A stretch of DNA of 64,000 nucleotides from Nitzschia sp. pyKryTriq1. Lineage: Eukaryota; Bacillariophyta; Bacillariophyceae; Bacillariales; Bacillariaceae. The DNA lies in NCBI GenBank assembly GCA_956465555.1, contig OY101117.1, positions 3,534,001 to 3,598,000 on the forward strand, given 5' to 3'. Position 1 is the first letter of the stretch. Each line of letters begins with the position of its first letter. Made by a program: the position numbers and the translations under genes. The notes under the pieces were generated by a model, which saw only the letters and a list, made by a program, of their open reading frames with translations, had not been told where the DNA came from and ran no database searches. Of this stretch, positions 44,140 to 54,060 are shown in pieces.

Positions 44140-44565
44140 CTAGAAGTACACAAATTCACCCTTGTCATCAAGGTTTGCTCTTTTCTTGGCAGATAAGAAG
44201 TAGTAGTCTCCAAAGAGAGCGTCGTCGTTACGTTTTCGATAATCCACAAACTTAGTACGCTTCCCCTCGATGATGTTGTTGTTCTCGTCAAAATCGGCTT
44301 CTGGATCTACCAGAGTAGTAGTAGTAGTAGTAGAGTGACCCCGACTAATAGCGCTTTGCGTTTTGTTGCGTAGTAGTCGACGACGCTTACGCTTGTTGGT
44401 CTTCTTGCGACGAGGTGCTGCTGCCACCACCGTCCCCGTCCGAGAGTACGCTGCAAATTCCTCGCTCTTGTCGATCTTCTTGAGGTCGACGGACGACACA
44501 GCGAGTAGCGAAGCTTGGCTGGACCGCATAGATGATTCGTCGCTCCTGCCTATCATCACCACCAT
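44140..44565 (-). CDS. Hypothetical basic protein
   Basis: 141 residues from ATG 44565 (the open frame extends to about 44637 without ATG). Features: a basic block RRKKTNKRKRRRLLRNK suggesting nuclear localisation, then KRTKFVDYRKR, DALFGDYYFLSAKKRANLDD and the end GEFVYF. The next segment in another frame (about 44150-43953) also reads like protein, so a further exon is possible. Unknown family. Confidence 0.4.
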   Translation of the reverse strand: MVVMIGRSDESSMRSSQASLLAVSSVDLKKIDKSEEFAAYSRTGTVVAAAPRRKKTNKRKRRRLLRNKTQSAISRGHSTTTTTTLVDPEADFDENNNIIEGKRTKFVDYRKRNDDALFGDYYFLSAKKRANLDDKGEFVYF

Positions 44566-44865
44566 GTTTCTCCTGGCCTTGGCGTTCTCGTCGGCGTCGT
44601 CGTCGTCGTTGTTGTTGTTCAAAAGGATGAGTTTTCGTCAAACAATATACTAGTAGTAGACTGTAGTAGCCCTCGTTGTTTTCGTCATCAAAGTCCTAAT
44701 AGTACCCACTGGCATCGGGGGAACGCCGCCACCGTATCCGCCTTGTTGTTGGAAAAAGTCAGTCAGTTTTCACCCGAATAAAAGGCGGTACATACTAATA
44801 ATGGATCATCATCATCATCACCATCATGGGATTGCTGCGAGGAGACGACGAGCATTATTATTTCT

Positions 44866-45663
44866 TTACACGACTATCTTCGTAGTACGTGTACGAGTAC
44901 TAGTAGTACTGGATATGATGATGATGATGATGATGTTGATGATGGAAATAAAAGGTTGGGTTTGCTCTTGAATGCGGTTCATCATCATGTTGGGCGCATC
45001 ATGGAGACCAAAAATGTGTCGATCACAGTCAAACACATGGTCGTACACATATGCAGTTGCTGAGTCGTTGTCCTCGGAATCCGAATCGTTGTCCGTCCTC
45101 ATCATCAAATCAGCTAGCGATTCAGGAAAACTTTCATCAAGGCTACCGTCATCCCATTCGGATTCACGCTCCGCCAATGGTGGCATCGAATCGCAGTCAC
45201 TTCCATCTTCCCATTCGGGCTTGCGTTCTGCCAGGGATGGCATCGAACCGCAATCGCTGTCTTCTTCGCACAACAAGCACTGTTCCACCATTACGCCGTC
45301 CTCTTCACCATCATCTTCTTCGCAAATTTCGAACCAGCTTTTCTTCTTTGACTCGACAACTTGAGTCACACCAACGAACAAGGCCTCCTGTCGCTCACTT
45401 CCACCTCGCTTCTTATATCTTCCTTGGCGAATTTTAATGACGCGGGTCCGAATGATGCGACGAGCGAAAGAGATTACAGTTCCGGTAGGCGTAGATGCTG
45501 TACCAGTACATAGTACGTACTGTACCGGTACAGTACCATGTACTTGGTACGTACCGGTACCGGTATGTCCGTTGTTGGAAGAGGATCGCCGTCTTGGTGA
45601 CGCGTCGCGACGAATGTATTCGCGACGAGTCACAAACCTCGTGTCGGATGACAGACCTCGCAT
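44866..45663 (-). CDS. Acidic hypothetical protein with internal repeat
   Basis: 265 residues from ATG 45663. The centre has two similar units, SDCGSMPSLAERKPEWEDG and SDCDSMPPLAERESEWDDG, preceded by EICEEDDGEEDG and followed by an acidic Ser/Asp stretch. The first 60 and last 30 residues are derived from simple GTACCGGTA and (ATC)n sequence and may not be coding. The DSMP.L..R pattern is reminiscent of acidic spacers in diatom Ty1/copia polyproteins, but that link is a guess. Confidence 0.35.
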   Translation of the reverse strand: MRGLSSDTRFVTRREYIRRDASPRRRSSSNNGHTGTGTYQVHGTVPVQYVLCTGTASTPTGTVISFARRIIRTRVIKIRQGRYKKRGGSERQEALFVGVTQVVESKKKSWFEICEEDDGEEDGVMVEQCLLCEEDSDCGSMPSLAERKPEWEDGSDCDSMPPLAERESEWDDGSLDESFPESLADLMMRTDNDSDSEDNDSATAYVYDHVFDCDRHIFGLHDAPNMMMNRIQEQTQPFISIINIIIIIIISSTTSTRTRTTKIVV

Positions 45664-46268
45664 TGCTTGCGATCAGTCGCGTGTCCTGAAGATGTCGTAC
45701 AATATTACATATATGCCCATTCGTCAGGAAGCTGCGCGACGGACAGACGTGACAGATTCTGTTTTTGAAAATTTGTGAGCCATTCCAGAACTGGTATTGA
45801 TTCTGGATGGAAGAAACCACTAATCGGATCCTTCCATTACCCATAACACTCAACTAGTTTTGGTTCGGTACGTACTTCACAGAACAAATAATAGATTTAC
45901 TTCAAGGGTTCTTCATTGTCTCCTCCGCTACGCTGCGAATGCCTGCGAGCGAGTAAAATCCTTCGCCATTTCGACGACGCTTTGCGGCCGGCTGCCACTA
46001 GTCTAGTTGTGGTTCTGTCGGAGCTTCTTCGGAACCTCATCTGTACCACATCGGAATTTTGGCGCCCCTTGCCCGCCTGCGCGCTGTCGCTACTCCGACT
46101 GCTACGCTTCCGCCGCCGCCGACAAATGGCCTAAGGCCTTTTTCGGTCGTCCGTCCGTCGCTGCCCGTAGTGCAGCAGCCACCAGAATTAATATTTGTTC
46201 GACTCTTCCCCTTTTCCATCTTTCTCATTCACTTCATTTCACACACTGCCCTTCTGCATCCAACAACC
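45664..46268. other. Intergenic with a dispersed repeat copy
   Basis: Includes the repeat at 45812-46000 and the promoter of the 46269 gene. Confidence 0.4.
45812..46000 (+). repeat. Dispersed repeat, copy 1 (partner 51643-51850)
   Basis: Shares TTTTGGTTCGGTACGT, ACTTCACAGAACAAATAATA, CAAGGGTTCTTCATT and a perfect block CGCTACGCTGCGAATGCCTG continuing to GACGACGCTTTGCGGC with 51643-51850, same orientation, small indels only. Ends are not defined. It has no coding potential, so it may be a solo terminal repeat, MITE or other short element. Confidence 0.85.
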
Positions 46269-46762
46269 ATGGATTTGCAATCATTGGAGGCGACAGTTGC
46301 CTCCTACAACGAATGGGATGCCTCAGGCATCAATGTAGAGGTTAGTGATGCTGTGGATGGAACATCACAACTCATTGATCTGGCGCAGTTGCTGGTGTCA
46401 GATCCCACTGACATGACCGGTCGCAGTATCAAGCTGCTCAAGGTACGTCCCTTCGGACTTAGAAAATTTCCGTCATGTTGTATGCATGTTGTCGAATAAT
46501 CATTTTTTCGAATTTTCTTGTATTCTATTCTTCGACTTTTCGCATATTCTGCTCAATGTACGTCCCTTCGGACATCAAAAATTTCCGTCATGTTGTATGC
46601 ATGTTGTCGAATAATCTTTGTTTCGCCTTTTCTTGTATTCTATTATTCGACTTTTCGCATATTCTGTCCCAGGCCAAAAAATATTGGTTCGCCGCCGAAT
46701 TCAACTCGGATGTGCAACAATGTACCGTCTTCCTCATTCGAATTCAAAAATTTGTTCTGTGA
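46269..46762 (+). CDS. Small hypothetical protein (2 exons)
   Basis: Exons 46269-46442 and 46673-46762 (AAG|GTACGT ... CCCAG|GCC, phase 0) give 87 residues. It starts MDLQSLEATVASYNEWDASG, continues VEVSDAVDGTSQLIDLAQLL and GRSIKLLK, and exon 2 adds AKKYWFAAEFNSDVQQCTVF. No family recognised. The intron consists of two tandem copies of a ~115-bp unit and the stop codon falls in the first unit of a 53-bp tandem repeat, so both gene ends of exon 2 are flanked by recent duplications. Confidence 0.55.
46443..46672. repeat. Tandem ~115-bp duplication filling an intron
   Basis: GTACGTCCCTTCGGA starts at 46443 and again at 46558. Both units share TTTCCGTCATGTTGTATGCA, TGTCGAATAATC and CGACTTTTCGCATATTCTG. 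Each unit begins with a usable splice donor (GTACGT), and the second ends at the acceptor. Confidence 0.9.
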
Positions 46763-46915
46763 AGTACGTATGAAGTTTTCGAATTGCGAACCCTCGGATA
46801 AATTCTGTTCTGTGAAGTACGTATGAAGTTTTCGAATTGCGAACCCTCGGATAAATTCTGTTCTGTGAAGTACGTATGAAGTTTTCGAATTGCGAACCCT
46901 CGGATAAATTCAGTA
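46755..46915. repeat. 53-bp tandem repeat, three copies
   Basis: Unit CTGTGAAGTACGTATGAAGT ... CCCTCGGATAAATT recurs at 46758, 46811 and 46864 with no visible differences. The first copy contains the TGA stop of the preceding small gene. Confidence 0.92.
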
Positions 46916-47109
46916 GAAAATGAGGTAGATGCCTTCAACTATCGTAGAATCTCGTTAAGACTTACTAGAATCGAGGCATCCATCACTCTCACCAACCTCG
47001 CGATTTCGGATCTCGACATCATTCAAACTCACTAAATCCTTGTTCTCACAATCTCAGAGTCGACGCCGAAAGTTATAATCCCTCCTCCTCTTTCAAAAAC
47101 AAAAGAACA

Positions 47110-48241
47110 ATGAAGTTTTCTGCTGCCGCAACAGCTGTTCTTGGTACCTCCTTTCTTTGGTTGAATGGTGCTGCTGCAGCTGACGAGGTAAGAACACCAA
47201 GATCATGGTGGTTGTTTGTTGTTTGAAAAACATATGAAGCCTAATGGATCCACCATTTCGTATCGTTTTGCCCTTTTTTCCCTTTCACTCTTTCCACTAT
47301 TCCAGAACAACAAAGAAGGCCGCTACCACCGCAGTGTCGTCCGTGGGGCTGGAACAACTCCTCGTGAAGAAGAACACTCCGCTCGCTTCTTGGGGCCGGT
47401 GCCGGTCTTTGTGAAAGTCGGAACAGGAACATGTCCTGTAATCCAACCAACCAATAACTATGGGTGCGACCAGGACCATTTTGCCGTATGTTTCTTCAAG
47501 GATGATACGACTGACGAGTACAAGACCAAGTGCAAGACAGAATCAGAGTTGGCGGGGAAAAGTGTCGGTGACGAATTTTCGACCGATTACTACCTTGCAG
47601 CTTGTGGCCCCTGTGATTGCTTTGAAGCTATCGAGAATACAGGAAAAATCGACATGACGCCGAGTTATAAGGACAATACTTCTAAAAGTTTCACCTGTGC
47701 TCCAAGCGCTGCACCGAGTGCTAGTCCTTCCGACAGCTGCCTTGCCTGCGAGGGAGATCCCGAGTTTGTGTTCTCCGCTGAGATAGGAACCTGGAGTCAG
47801 CACAAGTATCTCGCCAGGGCTATGGGATGCGAATTGGCTTCCATCAAGAATGATGCGGAGCAAACAGCGGCCGTGGCTGCATTGAAGCCCTTCAAACTAA
47901 ACGCCAACAACCCCTTTAATTTCGCGTTTCTTGGGGGGGTACTCGTCTCGACAGTTAGTGTCCCCCCAACTGCATACACATATTCATGGGTAGATGGCTC
48001 GGGTACCGTCACCGTCGTCGTCGGCACCACCCCCAACTTCTTTACAGGAAATCCAAATGGTGCAGCTCTTGGAGCAACAACTGGTACTGAACCATACCTC
48101 GGAATCAACCTCAATGGTGAATGGGTCGATTTACTTGATGGGTACGTATTTCCTGCACTCTACAAGTGCTGCTCGACGAACAGTCAATTCGACTTGGCAG
48201 GATGCACTGTTCCCGCTCCTGCTCCTTCTCGCCGCTACTAA
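47110..48241 (+). CDS. Secreted C-type-lectin-like protein (2 exons)
   Basis: Exons 47110-47187 and 47306-48241 (GAG|GTAAGA ... TCCAG|AAC, phase 0), 337 residues. Exon 1 is almost exactly the signal peptide (MKFSAAATAVLGTSFLWLNG then AAAADE). The mature N-terminal half has paired Cys (CDQDHFAVC, CGPCDC). A Pro/Ser/Ala linker (APSAAPSASPSDSC) leads into a C-type lectin fold from about residue 175: LARAMGCELASIKNDAEQ (the CTLD helix/loop with Cys), FAFLGG, YSWVDGSG, YLGINLNGEWVD and ALYKC near the end. The WVD and NGEWVD motifs are the CTLD core. The classical EPN/QPD calcium-sugar motif is not seen, so sugar binding is uncertain. Confidence 0.8.
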
Positions 48242-48354
48242 GTCATTGATCATCCTACTGCTACCACCACGGCCTGGTGATGACATGAGCAGTACTACTC
48301 TCAAGGTAGTATGATGGTAGTTCGAGAGATGAAACAAAGGAAGAATCGGAAAGA

Positions 48355-48387
<33 letters not shown>

Positions 48388-48516
48388 AATAATATCCAGT
48401 CAAAAAATATTTACCGTGGTTTGACCGCTAGGCAAAAAAGCTTGCCGTTAATAAAAGTATGATGGGTACCTGAAGGTATGGGCTGCTACCCCCGCCCGTA
48501 ACTTGCAGTTAAGGCT

Positions 48517-48735
48517 GGGTTCGATAGAGGGGGTTAGTTGGTTCGATAGAGGGGTTAGTAGTTGGTACCCATCAAGGGGATAAACCATACCCTAGACCCT
48601 CAAAAGGGTTAACACCTAAATGCACCGCCCCCAAAACACCCCATTTGGTTCGATCACTAGGAATCAATGCTAGGTTCGATCACTAGGATTCAATGCTTGG
48701 TTCGATCGATTCGACTGAAATCCTTGGTTCGGTCT
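48517..48735. repeat. Degenerate GGTTCGAT-led repeats
   Basis: GGTTCGAT(A/C) followed by GAGGGG occurs twice near 48519-48556. A 25-bp unit GGTTCGATCACTAGGA(A/T) followed by TCAATGCT recurs at about 48648 and 48673. Two further GGTTCG starts follow. Confidence 0.7.
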
Positions 48736-48893
48736 ACCGGGGGAAGGACAGACGCTACTTTACTACGGTAGTAGACTACTGCTAGCTAGTAGAGAGAGTG
48801 ATTGTCAATCCGACAATCAGCAACAGTACTGTAGATAGATGTATAGAGTAATCAATAGACTTCTATTTGTGTTACAATGATGTTGTTGTTGTA

Positions 48894-48930
48894 CTTGTTC
48901 TTGCGATCGAGCGTCGGTCGCAAGAACAAG
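48894..48930. other. Perfect 13-bp inverted repeat (hairpin)
   Basis: CTTGTTCTTGCGA (48894-48906), an 11-nt loop, then its exact complement TCGCAAGAACAAG (48918-48930). Stands alone in intergenic DNA. Confidence 0.85.
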
Positions 48931-49407
48931 ATGCGTGCACGCCGCTTTTTTCCGATGTTGTGATCTCTTGTTGTGTGATGGATCGCCGGCCGGCGTGCGT
49001 CGGCATCAAATAATAATCAAAACACCGGCGACGACCGAGCAATCCCGCATGTCCTTGCGACATCAATTTATTAAATAAGACCGGTGCGCAGGATTAGCCC
49101 CCCCCCCCATTGTACCCATAACCCATCCACGCGACAGATGCATTTTGAGAAACGAGCAAAAACATTCTTGCGATTTTAGCGCGCACGCGTTAGTCACAAG
49201 CAATACTATAGTTCGTTCTAGGCTATCGAGCCTAGCGTTTCGAATGTTAAACCACCACCGCCCCAGCCACCTTCGCAATCACGGAGGTGTGCGACAGGCG
49301 GGACTCCTACTAGTCCCGAATTATGCCACACACCACCTGTTCTAGTCTAGACATGACGCACCAGCGATGCCACGCAGGTGGCGGTAGCCACGAGGGGCGG
49401 GATGTAC

Positions 49408-49470
49408 CTGGTACTGTACTGGTACAGTACTGGTACAGTACTGGTACAGTACTGGTACAGTACTGGTACA
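49408..49470. repeat. Minisatellite, 11-bp unit GTACAGTACTG
   Basis: About five head-to-tail copies of TGGTACAGTAC between 49408 and 49470. Confidence 0.85.
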
Positions 49471-49772
49471 GAGTTGTACTGTACAGAAATACAACACAGG
49501 ATGCTGTACGTAAAGTACAGCACACGTACGCCCGACTACGCATGCAGCGTCGCAGCAGCAAGGAAGGAAAAGCAAGATGAATAGAATATGAGCGCCGTGA
49601 TGCTATGGCGTTGCGGTTTTGTTTTGCTGTGCTACAGTCGTCCACAGTGTAATACTCTCTCCTCCCATCACGCGGTGCATTATTGTCCTCTTCGAGTTTC
49701 GAGTCGTCGTCGTCGTCGTCCTCTTTGACAGTAGAAATACAATATTATTATATTATTATAATCTACAAGAAG

Positions 49773-50998
49773 ATGTTGTTGTTGGACGTGGATGCTTGTA
49801 TCGCCACCCTACAATCGGGCGAATGCGTCTCGGAACGTGAATTGCGACAATTGTGCCAATACGTGAGCGAATTGTTGATGGAAGAAAGTAACGTCCAACC
49901 GGTGATTAGTCCCGTGACGATTGTGGGAGATTTGCACGGCCAATTCTTTGATTTGTTGCATTTGCTGAGCGACAAGGTCGGAGGATGGCCGCCCCGGACG
50001 TCGTACGTCTTTTTGGGAGACTTTGTCGATCGGGGACACAACAGCGTCGAAACATTGTCGCTGCTGCTCTGTCTCAAACTCAAATATCCCGGTCATGTCA
50101 CATTGTTGCGAGGGAATCATGAGGTAAGTACATTGGTGATGTATACTGGATGTACTAGTAGTGTTGTACCGTTGTGATATGGATGGATGTGTTTGATGTG
50201 CTTGATGTACTTGACTCGACTCGACTCGACTTGTTGTATTCTCACCGCAACGTGTACTCTCTACTCTTTCTCTCCCAATCTTATCATCATCATCATCAAC
50301 ATGAACATCATCATCACCAATAATAGTCACGCCAAATCACTCAAGTGTATGGCTTTTACGATGAATGTTTACGTAAATATGGCAATGCCAGTGTCTGGAG
50401 ACATTGCGTCCAATGCTTTGATTGTTTCGGTCTGGCCGCCTTGATTGATGAAGCGATACTCTGTGTCCATGGCGGACTCTCGCCGGATGTCCGGACGCTG
50501 GATCAAGTCCGTGCCATTGATCGGAATCAAGAAATTCCCCATGAGGGTGCCTTTTGCGATTTGGTATGGAGCGATCCGGAAGATATTTCGAATAGTTGGC
50601 AATTATCGCCGCGCGGTGCCGGATATTTATTTGGCAAGCGCGTCACCGATGAATTCCATCACGTCAATTCGTTACAATTCATGGCCCGGGCCCATCAATT
50701 GGTCATGGAAGGACGAAAGTATCATTTCGATCAACGATTAGTCACAGTGTGGAGTGCACCCAATTATTGTTATCGATGTGGCAATGTCGCGGCCATTTTG
50801 GAAATTGGAAAAAGAAATGATAATGAAAATGACGGTAATGACGACAACGACGACGACAACGACGACAACATTAATATTCAGAATGAAGGATTTCCGGGAT
50901 CCATTCCGCAACGATTTCAATTCTTTCAAGAAACGGCCGAAAGTGTCCATGGACCACGAGGAGAAGAACGTGCGCAACTCGTTCCTTACTTTTTGTAA
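49773..50998 (+). CDS. PPP6C-like: PP6-type Ser/Thr protein phosphatase catalytic subunit (2 exons)
   Basis: Exons 49773-50123 and 50327-50998 (GAG|GTAAGT ... TAG|TCA, phase 0), 340 residues. All PPP-family catalytic motifs are present: GDLHGQF, GDFVDRG, LLRGNHE (the intron falls right after it), [30 protein letters not shown] and [23 protein letters not shown] near the N-terminus and WSDPEDI point to PP6/Sit4 rather than PP2A or PP4. The C-terminus ends VPYFL, resembling the TPYFL tail methylated in PP2A-like enzymes. Unusual: a ~30-residue Asn/Asp insert (about residues 281-312) between the core and the tail. A 3' half copy lies at 55232. Confidence 0.92.
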
Positions 50999-52138
50999 TC
51001 ATAGTAGTAATAATAATAGTACTAATACTAATACTAATAAAGTAGTAGTACCGTACTACAGTACAGTACAGTACAGTAGTAGCCCTACTACTATTTCTAC
51101 TACTAGCCCTCGGTACTACTACTAGTAGTAGCGCTAGTAGTAGTAGTAGTAGTATATCTAGCAATAGCAATATCTATCTATATTCTCTCTACTAGAGAGT
51201 AGTAGTAGCTACTACTACTAGGACACCTTGCGGCGTTGGAACAAGAACGAGATAGAAACAACGAATTTCATCGTCGTCGGAGTTGCTGCTTTTATTCATT
51301 CATTCATTCATGCATGATTTTTTCTCTCTCATTTATTTATTTATTCATTCATTCATTCATTCATGCAGTGTTCTTGTTCCATCGTGCATTCATGCAGTGG
51401 TATTCTTGTTCCATCATTCATTCATTCATTCATGCAGCATTCTTCTTGCTTCCATCCTTCATGAACGTATCGAGGACACAAGTACATAAAACCGATCCGT
51501 TTGCATGCTAGCTAGCTGCTGTCCTTTTTATTGTTGCCCAGTTAGTAGAAGTATGCTCTACTAGCTTGTAATAAAGCCATGCAAGAAAGGAGCTGAATTG
51601 TTCCATTCATTAAATGTTTGGCGTGATGGACATACCGGATCGAAGAAACCACTAAGTGGATCGATCCACTACCCATAATCGAGAAACTTCACTCCACTAC
51701 TACCCAGTTTTGGTTCGGTACGTGTGTACTTCACAGAACAAATAATAGATTTAATTCAAGGGTTCTTCATTCTCTCCTTCGCTACGCTGCGAATGCCTGC
51801 GAGCGAGTAAAATCCTTCGCCATTTCGACGACGCTTTGCGGCAGGCTGATGCATGCAGATACTGCCGTAATCGTAGTACACTGGCTACTAGTAGCTAGTC
51901 GTAGTCAATGAGACGCAGCGCAAAACAAAACCAAAAAACCTTCAAGAACTGATTCCACTTCTTTTTCGATCGCATCATCGATAGCAATATCGATACGGAT
52001 CCATTGAGACGATACAAGAATCATCATTGATCTTTGATTGATCTTGCTTTCGTGATTGTTGAGCTGCATCCTATTGCACCTACCTTTGTCATCTTTTTTG
52101 CATATCGTTGCTTATCATTGCTTATCGTTGCTTATATC
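50999..52138. other. Intergenic with trimer arrays, ATTC repeats and a dispersed repeat
   Basis: TAC/TAG trimers to 51230, CATTCATTCATTCATGCA-type repeats at 51294-51440, the repeat copy at 51643-51850, then the leader of the 52139 gene (ATCGTTGCTTATC repeated three times at 52103-52137). Confidence 0.5.
51643..51850 (+). repeat. Dispersed repeat, copy 2 (partner 45812-46000)
   Basis: Same sequence and orientation as 45812-46000, with an extra short segment (GAAACTTCACTCCACTACTA region) and a few substitutions. Confidence 0.85.
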
Positions 52139-54060
52139 ATGAAAGTCCAGCACGGCCTCTTGTGGATCTCGTTCGCGGCCGCGGTTACCATTCTGGCCAC
52201 TGCCGGAGACGCCGCGAAGGATGAAGAGTCCTCTGTCGTCGAGCAGCAGCAGCAGCAGCCGTCAAATTTTCTTCTTCGAGGAGGTTCTGCCGGTGCTGCT
52301 GGTGTTGCTGGTGTTGCTGCCGCAACTTCCTCTACGAATTTTGACAAGGAGAGGTCTTCTATTGCTCTCGATATGGATCACTTTCTTGATGTTGATCATG
52401 TCGATCTACATGAACAAGCCCTTCTACTGCAGGCGGAAGAACAAGAAGGAGGCCAAGGCGGCGAGGACCCCGTTGCTGTTGTTCATTCTGCCCCCCTTGT
52501 CAAACAAGAAGAAGGAAGGACCACGGGTCGTGATCGAGCGCTTCAAACGGGAGTTGCTCTGGGCGGCAAATGTTCCGACACCAATGTCTGTCAAAGCGGT
52601 CTTTTTTGTGTAAGTCCTGGCGGAGACCTAACAGGAGAGAGTTTCTGCTATGATGGATCAGTTGGAAGCTTCTGTAATGCAGCCGAACATTGCAAGGCTA
52701 CTTCTGCGTTCTGCAGCATTGACTTTAGCGATGCCTGGTACAGAAAGAAGTGTACTCAAGGGATAAAAGGAGATTCGTGCGCAGCAACATTTGCAGGTGC
52801 TGGTACGCCATCAGGATGTGCCGTCGGCTTTTATTGTGTCAGACCCGGCGGAGACATAACGCGATGGTTTTGCTATGATGGATCAGCTGGAAGCTTCTGT
52901 ACCTCAGCCGAACAATGCAATCCGACTACTGCTCCGATCTGCGGAGTGGACTACAGCGATGACTGGCAAAGAATGAAGTGTAATCAAGGAGTTGCTCTGG
53001 GAGGCCAATGTTCCACCTCTGCTCCATGTCTAAGCGGTCTCTTTTGTGTGCAAGACAGTTGGGGGACGGGTTTGTGCTACGATGGATCAGCTGGCAGCTT
53101 CTGTCATACAAACGAAGACTGCAACCCTACTACTTCTCCGTTCTGCAGCGTGGACTACAGGGATGGTCACTACAAGTGTACTGAAGGGAAAAAAGGAGAC
53201 TCGTGCGGAGGAACACATGGGGAAAGTGGTACGCCATCAGGATGTGCCTCCGGCCATTTTTGTGTATACACTGATAATATCCAACGACAATGGTTGTGCC
53301 ATGATGGTCCTTTAACGTTCGTGATCTAGGTTATCGACCCAACGTATTCAATGGCTGGTATGACATTGACGATCAGACAGATACATGCCATGCATATTGC
53401 CGCTGGGTCGGGAATACGCCTCCTCCTGCCGATTTGGATCCAGGACTATCTACCCCATCCAAATACGGCTCGAGCTTTTGGGCCTGTCAAACCTCGAGTT
53501 CTATTGAATACAAACTCGTCAACGCCACTGTTGAGAAGACCAAATGCCCGTTTCCCGTGAAGGATGCTGGTTATAAAAACATCCATACTGGCTGGTACGA
53601 CATTAACAATGATGGGAAATGCGAAGAGTATTGCCGATGGGTGGGCGATACGGCTGTCCCCAACGATCTGGATCCAAGAAGCTACGCAGATTACAATTTC
53701 ACATTTTCTGGTAGCTTCTGGGCCTGTCACACCTCCAACAAAACTTACGAGCAGCAATTTGCCGACCAAACATTTTCAACGATGAAGTGCAAGAGCGGTA
53801 CTTTGCGGGTCGGTGAATGTGGACCAGGTAAGTTTCAATTCTTGTGTTCGTGGTGCTGGTGTCGCCTAGCTACTGGTTTGAGCTTCCAGCTACAGCCGCT
53901 AATGGAGGACTGACGAGTCGTGTTTGATGATCACCAATACTTCCCAATACTAATACTTCTGACCCTTCTTGTTGGCTTTATCGTTCACCTCCCCCTTGTC
54001 TCCTCCTTGTATTTTTCTGCTACGGTTCCAGTTGCCGACTGCAACAAACCGAAACCATAG
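52139..54060 (+). CDS. Secreted Cys-rich repeat protein (2 exons, one frame break)
   Basis: Exon 1 is 52139-53827 and exon 2 54032-54060 (CAG|GTAAGT ... CCAG|TTG, phase 1), ending ECGPVADCNKPKP. Signal peptide: MKVQHGLLWISFAAAVTILA. After a variable acidic propeptide-like region come two tandem copies of a ~140-residue module, each with VALGG(K/Q)CS, CYDGS.GSFC, C.VD(Y/F).D and KGDSC then GTPSGCA.G.(Y/F)CV. Two copies of another module follow, GY(R/K)..(F/H).GWYDI then EYCRWVG, LDP and FWAC.TS. The two parts are offset by one base near 53308: CHDG continues as PLTFVI-stop, while one base over it reads SFNVRDLGYRPNVF, homologous to FPVKDAGYKNIH. Either a real mutation, a sequence error or two genes. 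Function unknown. Confidence 0.72.

Larger units (their letters stand above)
48242..49772. other. Long intergenic stretch with several simple repeats
   Basis: (AT)n at 48356-48381; a degenerate GGTTCGAT repeat zone at 48517-48735; a 13-bp hairpin at 48894-48930; a poly-C run near 49097-49108; a GTACAGTACTG minisatellite at 49408-49470. No gene is supported. Confidence 0.5.
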
